Below are positions 32,334 through 41,635 of a DNA stretch of 64,000 nt, piece by piece. The stretch lies in the NCBI GenBank assembly GCA_965221755.1, contig OZ244921.1:2170001-2234000 (forward strand). The letters run 5' to 3'. Made by a program: the position numbers and the translations under genes. This stretch comes from Azophilus sp965221755 (GTDB lineage: Bacteria > Pseudomonadota > Gammaproteobacteria > Pseudomonadales > Azotimanducaceae). Position 1 is the stretch's first letter. Every line of letters begins with the position of its first letter. The notes under the pieces were generated by a model. The model was not told the DNA's origin. It saw only the letters and a program-made list of their open reading frames with translations, and made no database searches.

Positions 32334-33394
32334 TGTCCCGCCCCCTGCCGCAACGGGTCGCCGTACTCGCGCCTCTGGATCTTGTCGAACAACTCCATGG
32401 TCCAAACAATTCTGCCGATCGGATCGAAGGTTCGGGATCCGCCGGCGCGGCTCGCGCTGGGCACGGCGGCCTGCTGGACCGCCTCCACGAGGAAACGCAC
32501 TTCGGCCAAGGGCGGCTCGGCCAGGTCAAGCCAGTGCGATCGGGCCAGCGACCGCAGGACTGCCGAGGCCTTGCGGTACGCGCCAACCGTGGCGCGACTG
32601 GACACGGAGTCGCAGCCCCGGCGCTCGACTTCCCGGCCGATCTCCGCGTAAACGAACCGCGCCGTGCCGATGCCGAGCCTGCACGATGGCGGCAACGCGG
32701 CAATTCCCGCCTCGGCGCTGCGGTACAGCCGATCGGCGGCGGCGAGGAGACGCTTGACCACGGTGCCGAGCTCGGGGCTGAATTGCGGCTGGGCGAGCCA
32801 GGCATCAGGGTCAATGCCGACTTCGCGCAACCAGTCTTCAGGTAGGTACAGCCTTCCGGCGGCCGCATCCTCGCCGACGTCGCGGGCGATGTTGGTCAAC
32901 TGCATGGCGACGCCGAGCTCGCAAGCGCGCGCCAAGACCTGCGGCGCGCGCGCGCCCATCAGCAGGGCGCACATGGCGCCGACCGAGCCGGCCACCCGCG
33001 CCGCATAGGCGCACAGGCTCGACAGGTTCGGGTAGCGTCGGCCTGAGGCGTCCCACTTGAAGCCCTCCACCAGCGCCTCGGGCAGTTCCCTGGGTATGGC
33101 GAAGGCCCGCACGACGTTGGCGAAGGCGGCGTCGATGGTGTCCCCGTCCGCCGCGCGGCGATAGGCGGCGTCCAATCGCTCGCCGACTTCCGCGACACCG
33201 CTTTCGCAGCAATCGCCGAGGTCGATCAGGTCATCCGCAACGCGGCAGAAGGCGTAAAGGGCGGCTGCGGGCTCCCGCACCCGCGCCGGCAGCAGGCGCG
33301 AAGCAACGTGGAACGACTTGGAGCCCGATCGCAGCAATCGGGTGCAGCGATCAAGCTGCCTGGGGGTGATGACGTCAGCGCAGCGCATGGGCAT
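32330..33394 (-). CDS. crtB: Phytoene synthase
   Basis: Head-to-head condensation of two geranylgeranyl diphosphates to phytoene. It has 354 residues. The two Asp-rich motifs are RVADDLIDLGD (near residue 51) and NIARDVGED (near 167); SGSKSFHVASRLLPARVR is the usual N-terminal block, and EDWLREVGI follows the second motif. The ATG overlaps the crtI stop region by 20 bases, so the two are translationally coupled. It ends the long minus-strand run. Confidence 0.95.
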   Translation of the reverse strand: MPMRCADVITPRQLDRCTRLLRSGSKSFHVASRLLPARVREPAAALYAFCRVADDLIDLGDCCESGVAEVGERLDAAYRRAADGDTIDAAFANVVRAFAIPRELPEALVEGFKWDASGRRYPNLSSLCAYAARVAGSVGAMCALLMGARAPQVLARACELGVAMQLTNIARDVGEDAAAGRLYLPEDWLREVGIDPDAWLAQPQFSPELGTVVKRLLAAADRLYRSAEAGIAALPPSCRLGIGTARFVYAEIGREVERRGCDSVSSRATVGAYRKASAVLRSLARSHWLDLAEPPLAEVRFLVEAVQQAAVPSASRAGGSRTFDPIGRIVWTMELFDKIQRREYGDPLRQGAGH

Positions 33395-34877
33395 CGGCGT
33401 CGGGAATCAATGCATCCAGAACCTTGGCCGAGGACAGCACGCCCGGCATCCCCGCGCCAGGGTGGGTTCCCGCGCCCACCAGATACAGGCCCTGCACGTC
33501 TTCGCTCCTGTTGTGGGGCCTGAACCAAGCGCTTTGCAGCAACACGGGCTCAAGGCTGAAGCCGGCCCCGTTGACCGACAGCAACTGCTTGCGGAAGTCC
33601 TGCGGCGTGGCGATCCGTGACGTGATCAAGCTGTCCTCCAAGTCCGGCAGCAGGGATTCGCTCAAACGCCTCGATATGGCGCGGCGGTAATCCTCGGCTT
33701 GGTCATCCCAGTTTACACCACCCGCCAAGTTGGGCACGGGGGACAGGACATAGAAGGCATCGCAGCCCGGAGGCGCCATCGAGGGATCCGTCGCCGTCGG
33801 CCGATGCAGGTAGAGGCTGAAGTCGTCCGGCAGAATCTTGTGCTTGAAGATGTCGCGCAGCAGGTCTTCGTAGCGCTTCGACAGCAGGATCGTGTGATGG
33901 CCGACCTCCGGGTACCGGCGGCGCGTCCCGAAGTACCAAACGAACAGGCTCATCGAGTATCTGGCCTTGTCCAAGCGCGAGTTCGTCCACCGGCGGCGGG
34001 CGCTGACCGGAACCAGGTGCCGGTAGGTCCAGGCCGCATCCGCGTTGGACACCGTCACGTCGGCATCAAGCTCCTCGCCGGACGCCAGCCGAACGCCGAC
34101 GGCCCGGCCGTCACGCACCCGTATTTCGGAGACCTCCTCGCCAAAGCGGAGCGATCCGCCCTGCCGCTCAATGAGGCCGACCATGCCCTCGACGATGCGA
34201 CCGGTGCCGCCCATCGCGTAGTGTACGCCCCAACGCTGCTCCAGCGACGGGATCAGGCCGTAGATCGCCGTCACCTCAAGCGGATTGCCGCCGATGAAAA
34301 GCGGATGGAAGCTGCATGCGAAGCGCAGCCGCGGATCCTTCAGGTAGCCGCGCACGACGCTGTGCAGGCTTCGATAGCTGCGCAGGCGCACCAAGTCGGG
34401 CAGCACCCGCAGCATGTCGCCCCAGTTGCCGAACGAAACGTGCCCAAGCCGCTCGAACCCGATGCGGCAGCATTCGTCCGCAAAGCGCATGAAGCGACGA
34501 TAGCCCTCGACGTCGCGCGGCGCCAGCTCGGCAATCTGCGCGGCCATCCGATCGCGGTCATCGAACCACTGCAGGGTGTCGCCGTTGCTGTACTCGATGG
34601 CGTAGCCCGGGGACAGCCGCTTGAGCGTCACGTCCTCGGCCAGCCGGCGTCCGCAGAGCGCCCACAACTCCTCAAGCAGGAAGGGTGCGGTGATGATGGT
34701 GGGTCCGGCATCGAAGGTGAAGCCGTCCTGCCGGTGGACGCAGGCCCGGCCGCCGGGACCGTCAAGCCGCTCCACGACGGTCACCCGCCAACCCCGCGCG
34801 CCGAGGCGGATGGCGGCGGCGAGGCCGCCGAAGCCGCTGCCAACGACCACCGCTGAGGGTTTCCCGCCTGCGGACAT
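33375..34877 (-). CDS. crtI: Phytoene desaturase
   Basis: FAD enzyme carrying out the successive desaturations of phytoene to neurosporene or lycopene. It has 500 residues with the dinucleotide fold AVVVGSGFGGLAAAIRL near residue 8, ERLDGPGGRACVHRQDGFTF, AGPTIITAPFLLEELW and the C-terminal GLYLVGAGTHPGAGMPGVLS. ATG 34877 fits the family; the frame continues upstream only as the shadow of bchO. It lies seven bases after bchO. Confidence 0.95.
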   Translation of the reverse strand: MSAGGKPSAVVVGSGFGGLAAAIRLGARGWRVTVVERLDGPGGRACVHRQDGFTFDAGPTIITAPFLLEELWALCGRRLAEDVTLKRLSPGYAIEYSNGDTLQWFDDRDRMAAQIAELAPRDVEGYRRFMRFADECCRIGFERLGHVSFGNWGDMLRVLPDLVRLRSYRSLHSVVRGYLKDPRLRFACSFHPLFIGGNPLEVTAIYGLIPSLEQRWGVHYAMGGTGRIVEGMVGLIERQGGSLRFGEEVSEIRVRDGRAVGVRLASGEELDADVTVSNADAAWTYRHLVPVSARRRWTNSRLDKARYSMSLFVWYFGTRRRYPEVGHHTILLSKRYEDLLRDIFKHKILPDDFSLYLHRPTATDPSMAPPGCDAFYVLSPVPNLAGGVNWDDQAEDYRRAISRRLSESLLPDLEDSLITSRIATPQDFRKQLLSVNGAGFSLEPVLLQSAWFRPHNRSEDVQGLYLVGAGTHPGAGMPGVLSSAKVLDALIPDADAHALR

Positions 34878-34884
34878 CCGGCTC

Positions 34885-35796
34885 TCAGGCGACCGCAGCG
34901 CGCTGCGGGGCGTCGCCTGCGCCCATCCGTCTGGCCACGCGCAGCAAAATCGCCGCCGCCGTCCTGGGCCGCTCCTCGTGGGCGAGGTGGCCGAGCGCCG
35001 GAACGCCGACCACCCGGGCCCCAGGGCAGATCGCCCGAACGCGGTCCGCCTGCCGCGCGGGCACGGTGGCATCGCCTTGCGCGGCGACCAGCACCAGCGG
35101 CGTGCGCAGCCGCGGCAGGTCGCGGGCCAGCAGGTCAAGGCGCCAGTTGGCCATCATGTTAAGCGCTCCCGCAACATGGCCGGGATTCCGGAACAGCCGC
35201 CTGTAGGCCGACAGGGCATGCTCGGGAAGCTTCGAGCCGGTGCCCTCGATCAGCCGATCCGCCAGATCGGAACGGGCGGCGCGCCAGGCGAACACGCGCG
35301 ACGGGATGCCGCTCGCCGCCAGCAGCCTCGCCGCCGGCGAGAACAGCAGCCCGGGCATGCCGCGCAGCGGCAGCAGGGCGCCGTTGATGCTGACGATCGC
35401 CGCCGGATCGATGCGCCCGTCGAGACACATCCGGGCGAGGATCGCCGCGCCGGCTGAATGTCCGACGACAAGCCGCGGCCGGCATCCAAGTTGCGCCAGC
35501 AAGCCTGCGACGGCATCCGACATCGCGGGCAGGGTGAGCCGCAAGGCGGTTGGCGACGTGGTCCGCCCGTGTCCCGGAAGATCCAGGGCCAGCAATCGAA
35601 AGCGCGGCGCCAGCAACGGAATCAAACCCCGCCAGGAATGGGAGGAGGCGCCAGTCCCGTGAATGAGGAGCAGGTCGGGGCCGCTGCCGGACTGCTCGAC
35701 GTGCCAGCGGTGGCCGCCGGCGCGGACGAACCGGCCCGCAGCCTCACAACCCGGCTGCGTCGTCGGCGCCTGCCGCTGCCCTTGGGTCGCGCTCAC
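34885..35796 (-). CDS. bchO: Alpha/beta hydrolase linked to magnesium chelatase
   Basis: Protein of 303 residues with an alpha/beta-hydrolase fold: DLLLIHGTGASSHSWRGL (oxyanion region), LVVGHSAGAAILAR with the nucleophile Ser, and a His in GHLAHEERP. It always accompanies bchI and bchD in purple bacteria and is needed for full Mg-chelatase activity, but its reaction is not known. The start is GTG 35796 overlapping the bchD stop (GTGA). Confidence 0.9.
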   Translation of the reverse strand: MSATQGQRQAPTTQPGCEAAGRFVRAGGHRWHVEQSGSGPDLLLIHGTGASSHSWRGLIPLLAPRFRLLALDLPGHGRTTSPTALRLTLPAMSDAVAGLLAQLGCRPRLVVGHSAGAAILARMCLDGRIDPAAIVSINGALLPLRGMPGLLFSPAARLLAASGIPSRVFAWRAARSDLADRLIEGTGSKLPEHALSAYRRLFRNPGHVAGALNMMANWRLDLLARDLPRLRTPLVLVAAQGDATVPARQADRVRAICPGARVVGVPALGHLAHEERPRTAAAILLRVARRMGAGDAPQRAAVA

Positions 35797-37592
35797 GCCG
35801 GCTGATTCCGATGGACGCGAGCATCCCCCAGTTCGCGCACCATCCCCAGCAGGTTTCGGGCATCGGCGTGCGGCAGGGCGACGTGGCGGGCGTTCATGGC
35901 TTCGGCAAGCTGCCGCGTTGCGGCGCTTGGGCGCGGCGAGGTGTCCACCAACACGGTGGGGAGCGCCGCCGCCCGCACTCGGCGGGCGGCCAGCAGCGTG
36001 TCGGACCAAGCCTGCGCCCGCCCCGGGCTGCCGTCCAAGGCGACGTTGGCACGTCCATCGGTCATGACGACGTTGAGCGGATTCCCGCCCCGGCGCGCCA
36101 GCGCCTCGGACAGCGAGACGGCGGCGTCGATGCCGGCCGCCAAGGGCGTGCCGCCGCCGCCCGGCAGGCCGACGAGCAGCCGCCGGGCGCGCGCCAGCGA
36201 TCGGGTCGGCGGCAGAATGACCTCCGCCTCGGCCTGCCGGAACGCGATCAACGCCACCTGGTCGCGCCGCACGTAGGATTCCGCCAGCAGCAGTTCAATG
36301 GCCCCCTTGGCCTCGCCAAGCCGGTTCAGGGCCGAGGAGCCCGAAGCATCGACCGCGAACACGGTGGTATGGACGCGCCTTGGCTTGCGGCGGGTGATGC
36401 GCAGGTCGTCGGGGGCGACCTTGATGCGGTCGCCCGATCGCCTTTCCCCGGCGCGCAGGCGCTGGTAGGGGGCTGCGGCGCGCAGCGTTTCAACGAGGTT
36501 GATCCGGGCGCCGCGGCCAGGCTTGCCCGGGCGGGCGCCCGCCGGTCGGCCGTGCCCGTTCGAGGCGGGCGCTTGGGCGCTGATCCGCCGCCCGCCGCTC
36601 GGCGGCGGATGGCCGGCGGCTCGGTTGCGTTCCGTGGCCTCCCGCGAGATTGGAAGCCGCAGGGCCGTTCGGCAGACGGCGACCACGATGTCGGCGAGCG
36701 GCGGTTCGGGCGACGGCGTCTCGTCATTTTCGTTCGGCTGGGACGGATCGCCGGGAGTGGGTTGCGCGGCGGCTTCCTCGGGCGGCGGCCGTCCGTCCGG
36801 CTGCTGCTCCGGCTGCATCCCGGCGCGCGGTGCGAGCACCGTTCGCGCCGCAAACTCGACATCGGCCCGTCCGACCGCATCGCGTCCGGCCAGCGCGGCC
36901 GAGGCGCGGGCCGTCCGCAGGGCGAACAGCACCGCCCGCAGTGACGGTATGCCCAGCGTCCAGGCCGCTTTGGAGAGCGCGCCCAGGAGCTCCGGCGGGT
37001 CGGCCATCCTCGTCAACGCGCAACGGGCCGCGGCGCTTGGCGCGCTGCCGTCGATCGGCCCTTCGGCATCCCGCCAGGAGAGCAGCGAGAGATCCAAGTG
37101 CAGGCCGAGCCGGTCGAGCAGGGCGGCGGGCGGGCGCTCGTCCGGGTTGATGCCCTCATCGAGCGCGATCGTGCCGAACGCCGTGGGCGTGGCGAGCGCG
37201 AGGCCGTCCCGTTGCAGCCGCGCCTCGCGGGTGTCCATGACCGCCGTCAAGCGCGCCGCGACCAAGGCGTCGATGCGTTCCGCCATGCTCAGGATCAGCG
37301 CGCCGCCGTCCGCCTCCGCCAACAGCCCCGCATCAGCGACCGGTCGCCCGGCGCGCAGGCTGGCGGTCAGGTCGAGGCCGCCCAAAAGCCGTTCCTCGCC
37401 AACGTTCAAAGGCACCCGCCGCAGCGCCGACGGGTTGGGAAAGCCGGCCCGCAGCGCTGCCAGCCAGCGCTCGCGGATTGGACCCGGACCCGCGCGCACG
37501 GCGATGCCGCCCACGCCTTGCGGATCGACGCAGAACACGGCGGCCGCGCGCAGGGCATCGTGCCATGCCGAATTGGGGGCGGCGGCAATCAT
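35793..37592 (-). CDS. bchD: Magnesium chelatase subunit D
   Basis: Scaffold subunit of the chelatase motor. It has 599 residues: an N-terminal AAA-like domain without a proper Walker A, a Pro/Glu-rich linker at about 265-310 (PEQQPDGRPPPEEAAA), and a C-terminal von Willebrand A domain with the MIDAS motif FAVDASGSS near residue 413. The ATG overlaps the bchI stop by four bases. Confidence 0.95.
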   Translation of the reverse strand: MIAAAPNSAWHDALRAAAVFCVDPQGVGGIAVRAGPGPIRERWLAALRAGFPNPSALRRVPLNVGEERLLGGLDLTASLRAGRPVADAGLLAEADGGALILSMAERIDALVAARLTAVMDTREARLQRDGLALATPTAFGTIALDEGINPDERPPAALLDRLGLHLDLSLLSWRDAEGPIDGSAPSAAARCALTRMADPPELLGALSKAAWTLGIPSLRAVLFALRTARASAALAGRDAVGRADVEFAARTVLAPRAGMQPEQQPDGRPPPEEAAAQPTPGDPSQPNENDETPSPEPPLADIVVAVCRTALRLPISREATERNRAAGHPPPSGGRRISAQAPASNGHGRPAGARPGKPGRGARINLVETLRAAAPYQRLRAGERRSGDRIKVAPDDLRITRRKPRRVHTTVFAVDASGSSALNRLGEAKGAIELLLAESYVRRDQVALIAFRQAEAEVILPPTRSLARARRLLVGLPGGGGTPLAAGIDAAVSLSEALARRGGNPLNVVMTDGRANVALDGSPGRAQAWSDTLLAARRVRAAALPTVLVDTSPRPSAATRQLAEAMNARHVALPHADARNLLGMVRELGDARVHRNQPA

Positions 37593-38617
37593 TCGCCAAG
37601 CAGCTGCGCCACCGCCCGGCGCACCCTCTGGGTGGAGCCCACCTCATCGAGCGGGTCGCGGCGCAGCCGGTGCCGCAGGGCGGGTTCCGCGACCTGCCGC
37701 AGGTGCCCCGCAGCCACCTTGGAGGCGCCCTCCAAAGCGGCGACGGCCCGGGCGGCCCTGGCCAGCGTCAGCTCCCCGCGCAAACCGTCGGTGCCAAGCT
37801 GGATGCAGAGGTTGGCCGTGATTCTGAGCATCTCCTCGGGGACCTCGACGGCGGGCAGGGCCGACCGGGCGAGGGTGACCTGCCTTCTGATCTTGCCGTC
37901 GCGGCTTTGCCATCGCCGCACGAATGCGGTTGGATCCCGTTCGAAAGCGTCCCTGCGGCGCACGACCTCGATGCGCACGTCGAGATCGGCGGGCGTGCGC
38001 ACCTCGACGGACAGGCCAAAACGATCAAGCAGCTGCGGCCTCAGCTCGCCCTCCTCGGGATTGCCGCTGCCGACCAGCACGAAGTCGGCCGGGTGCCGAA
38101 CGCTCATGCCTTCCCGCTCCACCACGTTCTCGCCGGATGCCGCCACGTCCAGAAGCAGGTCCACCAGGTGGTCCTCAAGCAGGTTGACCTCGTCAATGTA
38201 GAGGAATCCGCGGTTGGCGCTGGCCAGCAGCCCCGGCTCAAACCTGCGCGCGCCCTCGGAGAGCGCGGCCTCAAGGTTCAGGGCCCCGACGATGCGGTCC
38301 TCCGTGGCGCCGAGCGGCAGATCGACCACCGGCACCGGCACCTTGCGCACCCGCAAGGCGCCGCTGGCCCGGCGCTGCCGACAGTCGGCGCACAGCTCGC
38401 CGTCCTTCGTCGCCGGATCGCGTCGGAACGGGCAATCGGCGATTGCCTCCATCATCGGCAGCAGCCCGGCCAGGCCGCGAATGGCCGTGGACTTCCCGGT
38501 GCCGCGGTCGCCGAACACCAGCACGCCGCCCACCGCGGGCTCCACCGCGGCGATGAGGAGCGCCAAGCGCATCTCGTCCTGGCCGACCAAGGCTGAAAAG
38601 GGATACGCCAGCCCCAT
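37589..38617 (-). CDS. bchI: Magnesium chelatase ATPase subunit I
   Basis: AAA+ ATPase that drives Mg insertion into protoporphyrin IX. It has 342 residues with Walker A GDRGTGKSTAIRG near residue 36, Walker B FLYIDEVNLLEDHLVDLLLD near 144, and the sensor region SGNPEEGELRPQLLDRFGL with the Arg finger. It lies nine bases after puhE. Confidence 0.97.
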   Translation of the reverse strand: MGLAYPFSALVGQDEMRLALLIAAVEPAVGGVLVFGDRGTGKSTAIRGLAGLLPMMEAIADCPFRRDPATKDGELCADCRQRRASGALRVRKVPVPVVDLPLGATEDRIVGALNLEAALSEGARRFEPGLLASANRGFLYIDEVNLLEDHLVDLLLDVAASGENVVEREGMSVRHPADFVLVGSGNPEEGELRPQLLDRFGLSVEVRTPADLDVRIEVVRRRDAFERDPTAFVRRWQSRDGKIRRQVTLARSALPAVEVPEEMLRITANLCIQLGTDGLRGELTLARAARAVAALEGASKVAAGHLRQVAEPALRHRLRRDPLDEVGSTQRVRRAVAQLLGE

Positions 38618-38626
38618 GCGCGTGCG

Positions 38627-39412
38627 CTAGTCGTCGCGGTCTCTGGCGGGGGAGGGGCCGTGATTGGCCCACTGCCACAACCCCGTGTCGCCCAAGGGCA
38701 CCATCAACAGCACGTGCTCAAGGATGGCAAGGCCGACCAGCGTGGCCAGCAAGGTGCATCCGAGCGGGCCGGCGCCGTCCATGTCCGCGAAGCCGCCAGC
38801 TTGTTGAATGAGCATCGCCAGCAACGCCACCGAAGCGGCGATGGAGATCGGGAACAGCGGATTCATGCTGCGCTTGCGGAAGTAGGTCTTCAGATAGCCA
38901 AGATTTTCGGGGAGCCAATCCTCGGCCAGGTTGCGCACCCCCAGGAACACGTTCAGCTTGGCGCTGAGCCGCATTCCCCAAAGTGCGGCGAAGGTCCAAA
39001 AGCCCACTGGGTTGGGCTGCCCCCAAGTCAGGGCGGCGAGGGCGAGGACCGTTGCCAGCAGGGCCAGCTCGTGATGCAGGACGGCTTGGCTGGCGTGCAG
39101 GAAATGCCGCCAACCGCGGCTGCCCGCCTGGCGGCCGCAGGTTCGCGGGCCGGTCACGAAGCCGGTCAGGAAGCTGATTTCGTGCCAACCCCAGATCAGC
39201 AGTGCCGAGGTGAAGCCGATGAAGGCGCCCGCGACCGTCGGCTGACGGGCGCTGAACGCCAGGGCGGCGAGCCCCGCGAGCAGCGTCAAGGTGGCTACGG
39301 CCAGGCTGAATCGAAACGTCCGGCTGGGCCGTTTGACCAAGGCGAGGACGGCGCCCGTGCCGACCCACCAGAGAAGGACGGCGTAGATTACCGCAGCGAT
39401 TTGCAAGGTCAT
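38627..39412 (-). CDS. puhE: Photosynthetic complex assembly protein PuhE
   Basis: Membrane protein of 261 residues with about seven helices. The recognisable segment is GWHEISFLTGFVTGPR, then HHELALLATVLALAALTWG and KLNVFLGVRNLAEDWLP. Mutants in Rhodobacter show altered reaction centre and pigment synthesis; the mechanism is unknown. It sits between acsF and bchI with gaps of about ten bases. Confidence 0.9.
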   Translation of the reverse strand: MTLQIAAVIYAVLLWWVGTGAVLALVKRPSRTFRFSLAVATLTLLAGLAALAFSARQPTVAGAFIGFTSALLIWGWHEISFLTGFVTGPRTCGRQAGSRGWRHFLHASQAVLHHELALLATVLALAALTWGQPNPVGFWTFAALWGMRLSAKLNVFLGVRNLAEDWLPENLGYLKTYFRKRSMNPLFPISIAASVALLAMLIQQAGGFADMDGAGPLGCTLLATLVGLAILEHVLLMVPLGDTGLWQWANHGPSPARDRDD

Positions 39413-39425
39413 GGGATGCCGGGGC

Positions 39426-40490
39426 TTACCAAACCGGCGCCACTCTCACCGAAGCGGGAATTTCGTTCGATTGCGCCGGCAGGAGGAACAGCCCCAAGAG
39501 CGTCACGGCGGCCATCGGCGCCAGCGCCGCCCGCTTGGCCAGGCCTAGGACGCCGCCGCGCGAACGGGCGGCGGCGGCGGCTTCGTTGATCCTGCGCAGC
39601 CTTTCCAACCCGGCCTTGAATCTCGGCGAGTCGATGTCCAAGGTGATTGGGAACACCTGCCGGGAGATTTCGGTCGTGATGCCGAAAACCGTGAAGTCGA
39701 ACTCCGTGGGATCCATGCCCAGCGCTTGGTAGAGCGCGGGGCGGGTGTGGTCGCGGACGTACATCGTGGCGAACACGGCGAGCAGGAAGAAGCGAATCCA
39801 AAGCCGGTTGTGCCCGCGCAGCAGATGGGGATTGGCGCGCATCATCAGGGCGAAGGCCTCGCCGTGGCGGAACTCGTCGTTGCACCAGTGCTCGAACCAG
39901 TCGAAGATCGGATGGAACTTGCGCTCCGGATGGCGCTCCAGATGCCGATAGATGGTGATGTAGCGGGCGTAGCCGATCTTCTCGGAAAGATAGGTGGCGT
40001 AGAAGATGAACTTGGGGCGGAAATGGGTGTACTTCTTGGCCTGCATCAGAAAGCCGAGGTTCACGGCGACGCCGAGATCCTTGAGAACCTGGTTGATGAA
40101 CCCCGCGTGGCGCGACTCGTCCCGGGACATGTACGCCATCAGCGACTTGACGTCCGGGTTCTCCACCGCCTTGCTGATGTCGGCATAGAGCACGCGGCCG
40201 GAGAACTCGGCGGTGATGGAACTGACCAGGAAGTCGAGGAATTCCCCCTTCAGGCCCTCCGGCATCTCCTCCAGCCGGTTCGGGAAGTGGGTGACGCCCT
40301 TGAAGTGGTCCTGATTGGCGTCGCTCTCGAACTCGGCGATGATTTGGTCCCATTCGCGCCTGACGGGGCTGACGTCGAGGCGGTCCATGGCCTTGAAGTC
40401 GGTGGTGTAGAACCTTGGGCTCAGGAGAGTGTCCTGGGCCGCCTGCTGGGTGGCTTCGTTGTGCGCCGTCGCTGGCTTATCCACTTTCAT
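39426..40490 (-). CDS. acsF: Mg-protoporphyrin IX monomethyl ester oxidative cyclase (aerobic)
   Basis: Di-iron monooxygenase that forms ring E using molecular oxygen. It has 354 residues with the di-iron motifs SRDESRHAGF (near residue 115) and CNDEFRHGEAF (near 190), and FYTTDFKAMDRLDVSPVRREW at the N-terminus. The oxygen-independent enzyme BchE is absent from the window, so the visible pathway needs oxygen. Its start overlaps puhC by 14 bases. Confidence 0.96.
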   Translation of the reverse strand: MKVDKPATAHNEATQQAAQDTLLSPRFYTTDFKAMDRLDVSPVRREWDQIIAEFESDANQDHFKGVTHFPNRLEEMPEGLKGEFLDFLVSSITAEFSGRVLYADISKAVENPDVKSLMAYMSRDESRHAGFINQVLKDLGVAVNLGFLMQAKKYTHFRPKFIFYATYLSEKIGYARYITIYRHLERHPERKFHPIFDWFEHWCNDEFRHGEAFALMMRANPHLLRGHNRLWIRFFLLAVFATMYVRDHTRPALYQALGMDPTEFDFTVFGITTEISRQVFPITLDIDSPRFKAGLERLRRINEAAAAARSRGGVLGLAKRAALAPMAAVTLLGLFLLPAQSNEIPASVRVAPVW

Positions 40491-40974
40491 CCTGACGCCC
40501 CTGCGGCATCCGCTCCCTATCGATTGCGCTCGCCGCTTGCGCCAACTCAACGAAGACGCCGGCGTTGGTCGGCCCGAACGCCTCCAGATCCACCGTCTGT
40601 CCGCTGACCGGATCGCTGAGCGACAGCCTGCCGTCGGCCCAACGCGTGAGCCGGAACGGCACCGCCGCATCCGCTTGATAAGGCTTTCGATAGCGGACGA
40701 GCCCGCGCAGCGTGCCCCTCAGGAACCCTTGGGTGCCGGGGGGGAAGACCTTGAGGGGCGTCTTCTCGTCGGCGTGGTAAACCTCGACCGCGCCGTCCGC
40801 CCCATCCACGAAGCGCAGGTCCAAGGTCGCCGCGGGGGCCGACTCCGGCATGCGGGTGGCGCCGACCCCGCTGGCTTGGGAGAACGCCACGGCCATCATG
40901 GCGAACGCCAGCAGAATGGCGGCGCCGAGCAGCGCGCCCGAAGGCGTGAGTTGATTGGGTGCCGAATTGCCCAT
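40477..40974 (-). CDS. puhC: Photosynthetic complex assembly protein PuhC
   Basis: Protein of 165 residues with one N-terminal membrane helix (ALLGAAILLAFAMMAVAF, about residues 14-32) and a periplasmic domain containing GFLRGTLRGLVRYRKPYQ and PFRLTRWADGRLSLSDP. It is needed for normal RC-LH1 assembly in Rhodobacter. ATG 40974 follows puhB by four bases; further upstream the frame is only a shadow of puhB. Confidence 0.9.
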   Translation of the reverse strand: MGNSAPNQLTPSGALLGAAILLAFAMMAVAFSQASGVGATRMPESAPAATLDLRFVDGADGAVEVYHADEKTPLKVFPPGTQGFLRGTLRGLVRYRKPYQADAAVPFRLTRWADGRLSLSDPVSGQTVDLEAFGPTNAGVFVELAQAASAIDRERMPQGRQDESG

Positions 40975-40978
40975 CAAC

Positions 40979-41635
40979 CTACCCCGCCGCCCCCGCCGCC
41001 ATGCCCGGCTCCGCCCTGCCGGCGGCGCTTTCCGGGGCCTGCCGCGAGCCGGCCTTGGCGTAGCCGCGCAACGCCGCGCCCAGCAGGTCCGCGACCCGCT
41101 TGCCGTCCGCAACCGCCCGGATCATCGGTTGCGGGGGCGTGAACCGCCAGGGCCGGACGTGCGGCCAAAGCACGAGATAGCCGACGCGCGCCGATGGCAG
41201 CAGGGCAAGCGGTATGTCGCCCGACCCGTCGCCGTAGGTCTTGAGCGCCGCCCCTTGGACGACCTCGAACGGCACGTTGGTGGTGATCGGCAAGGCGATG
41301 CCGGCCCGGATCACCACCCGCCGGGAGGTGATCGAGTAAACGGTGGTTCGGCTGACGAGCCATCCCAGCAACGCGAAGATCGAACAGGTCGCAGCGGCCG
41401 GGACGCCCAGCCACATGACCGAGATCAGGACGTCGCCGACCGGCGCCGAGCCGTCGAGCGCATCAAGGCAGCGCCAGCCCGCGATGGCCAGAAAGTAGAT
41501 GCCGACAAGCCGCGAGGGAAAGATGGTCCAAGCCGCCCGCCGCCACTCCGGAGCGCCCTGCCAAAGCAGGTCCTCGCCGGGCGGCACCTTTTCCGGCAAG
41601 CCGCGAATCGGCTCGGTCGCGAAGTCGTCGTGCAT
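40979..41635 (-). CDS. puhB: Reaction centre assembly protein PuhB
   Basis: Membrane protein of 218 residues: EDLLWQGAPEWRRAAWTIF at the N-terminus, about three helices (from residue 43), then a bacterial PH-like domain with TVYSITSRRVVIRAGIALP and PFEVVQGAALK. It acts as an early reaction-centre assembly factor. Its ATG overlaps the puhA stop by one base. The last 30 residues are Ala/Gly-rich. Confidence 0.92.
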   Translation of the reverse strand: MHDDFATEPIRGLPEKVPPGEDLLWQGAPEWRRAAWTIFPSRLVGIYFLAIAGWRCLDALDGSAPVGDVLISVMWLGVPAAATCSIFALLGWLVSRTTVYSITSRRVVIRAGIALPITTNVPFEVVQGAALKTYGDGSGDIPLALLPSARVGYLVLWPHVRPWRFTPPQPMIRAVADGKRVADLLGAALRGYAKAGSRQAPESAAGRAEPGMAAGAAG

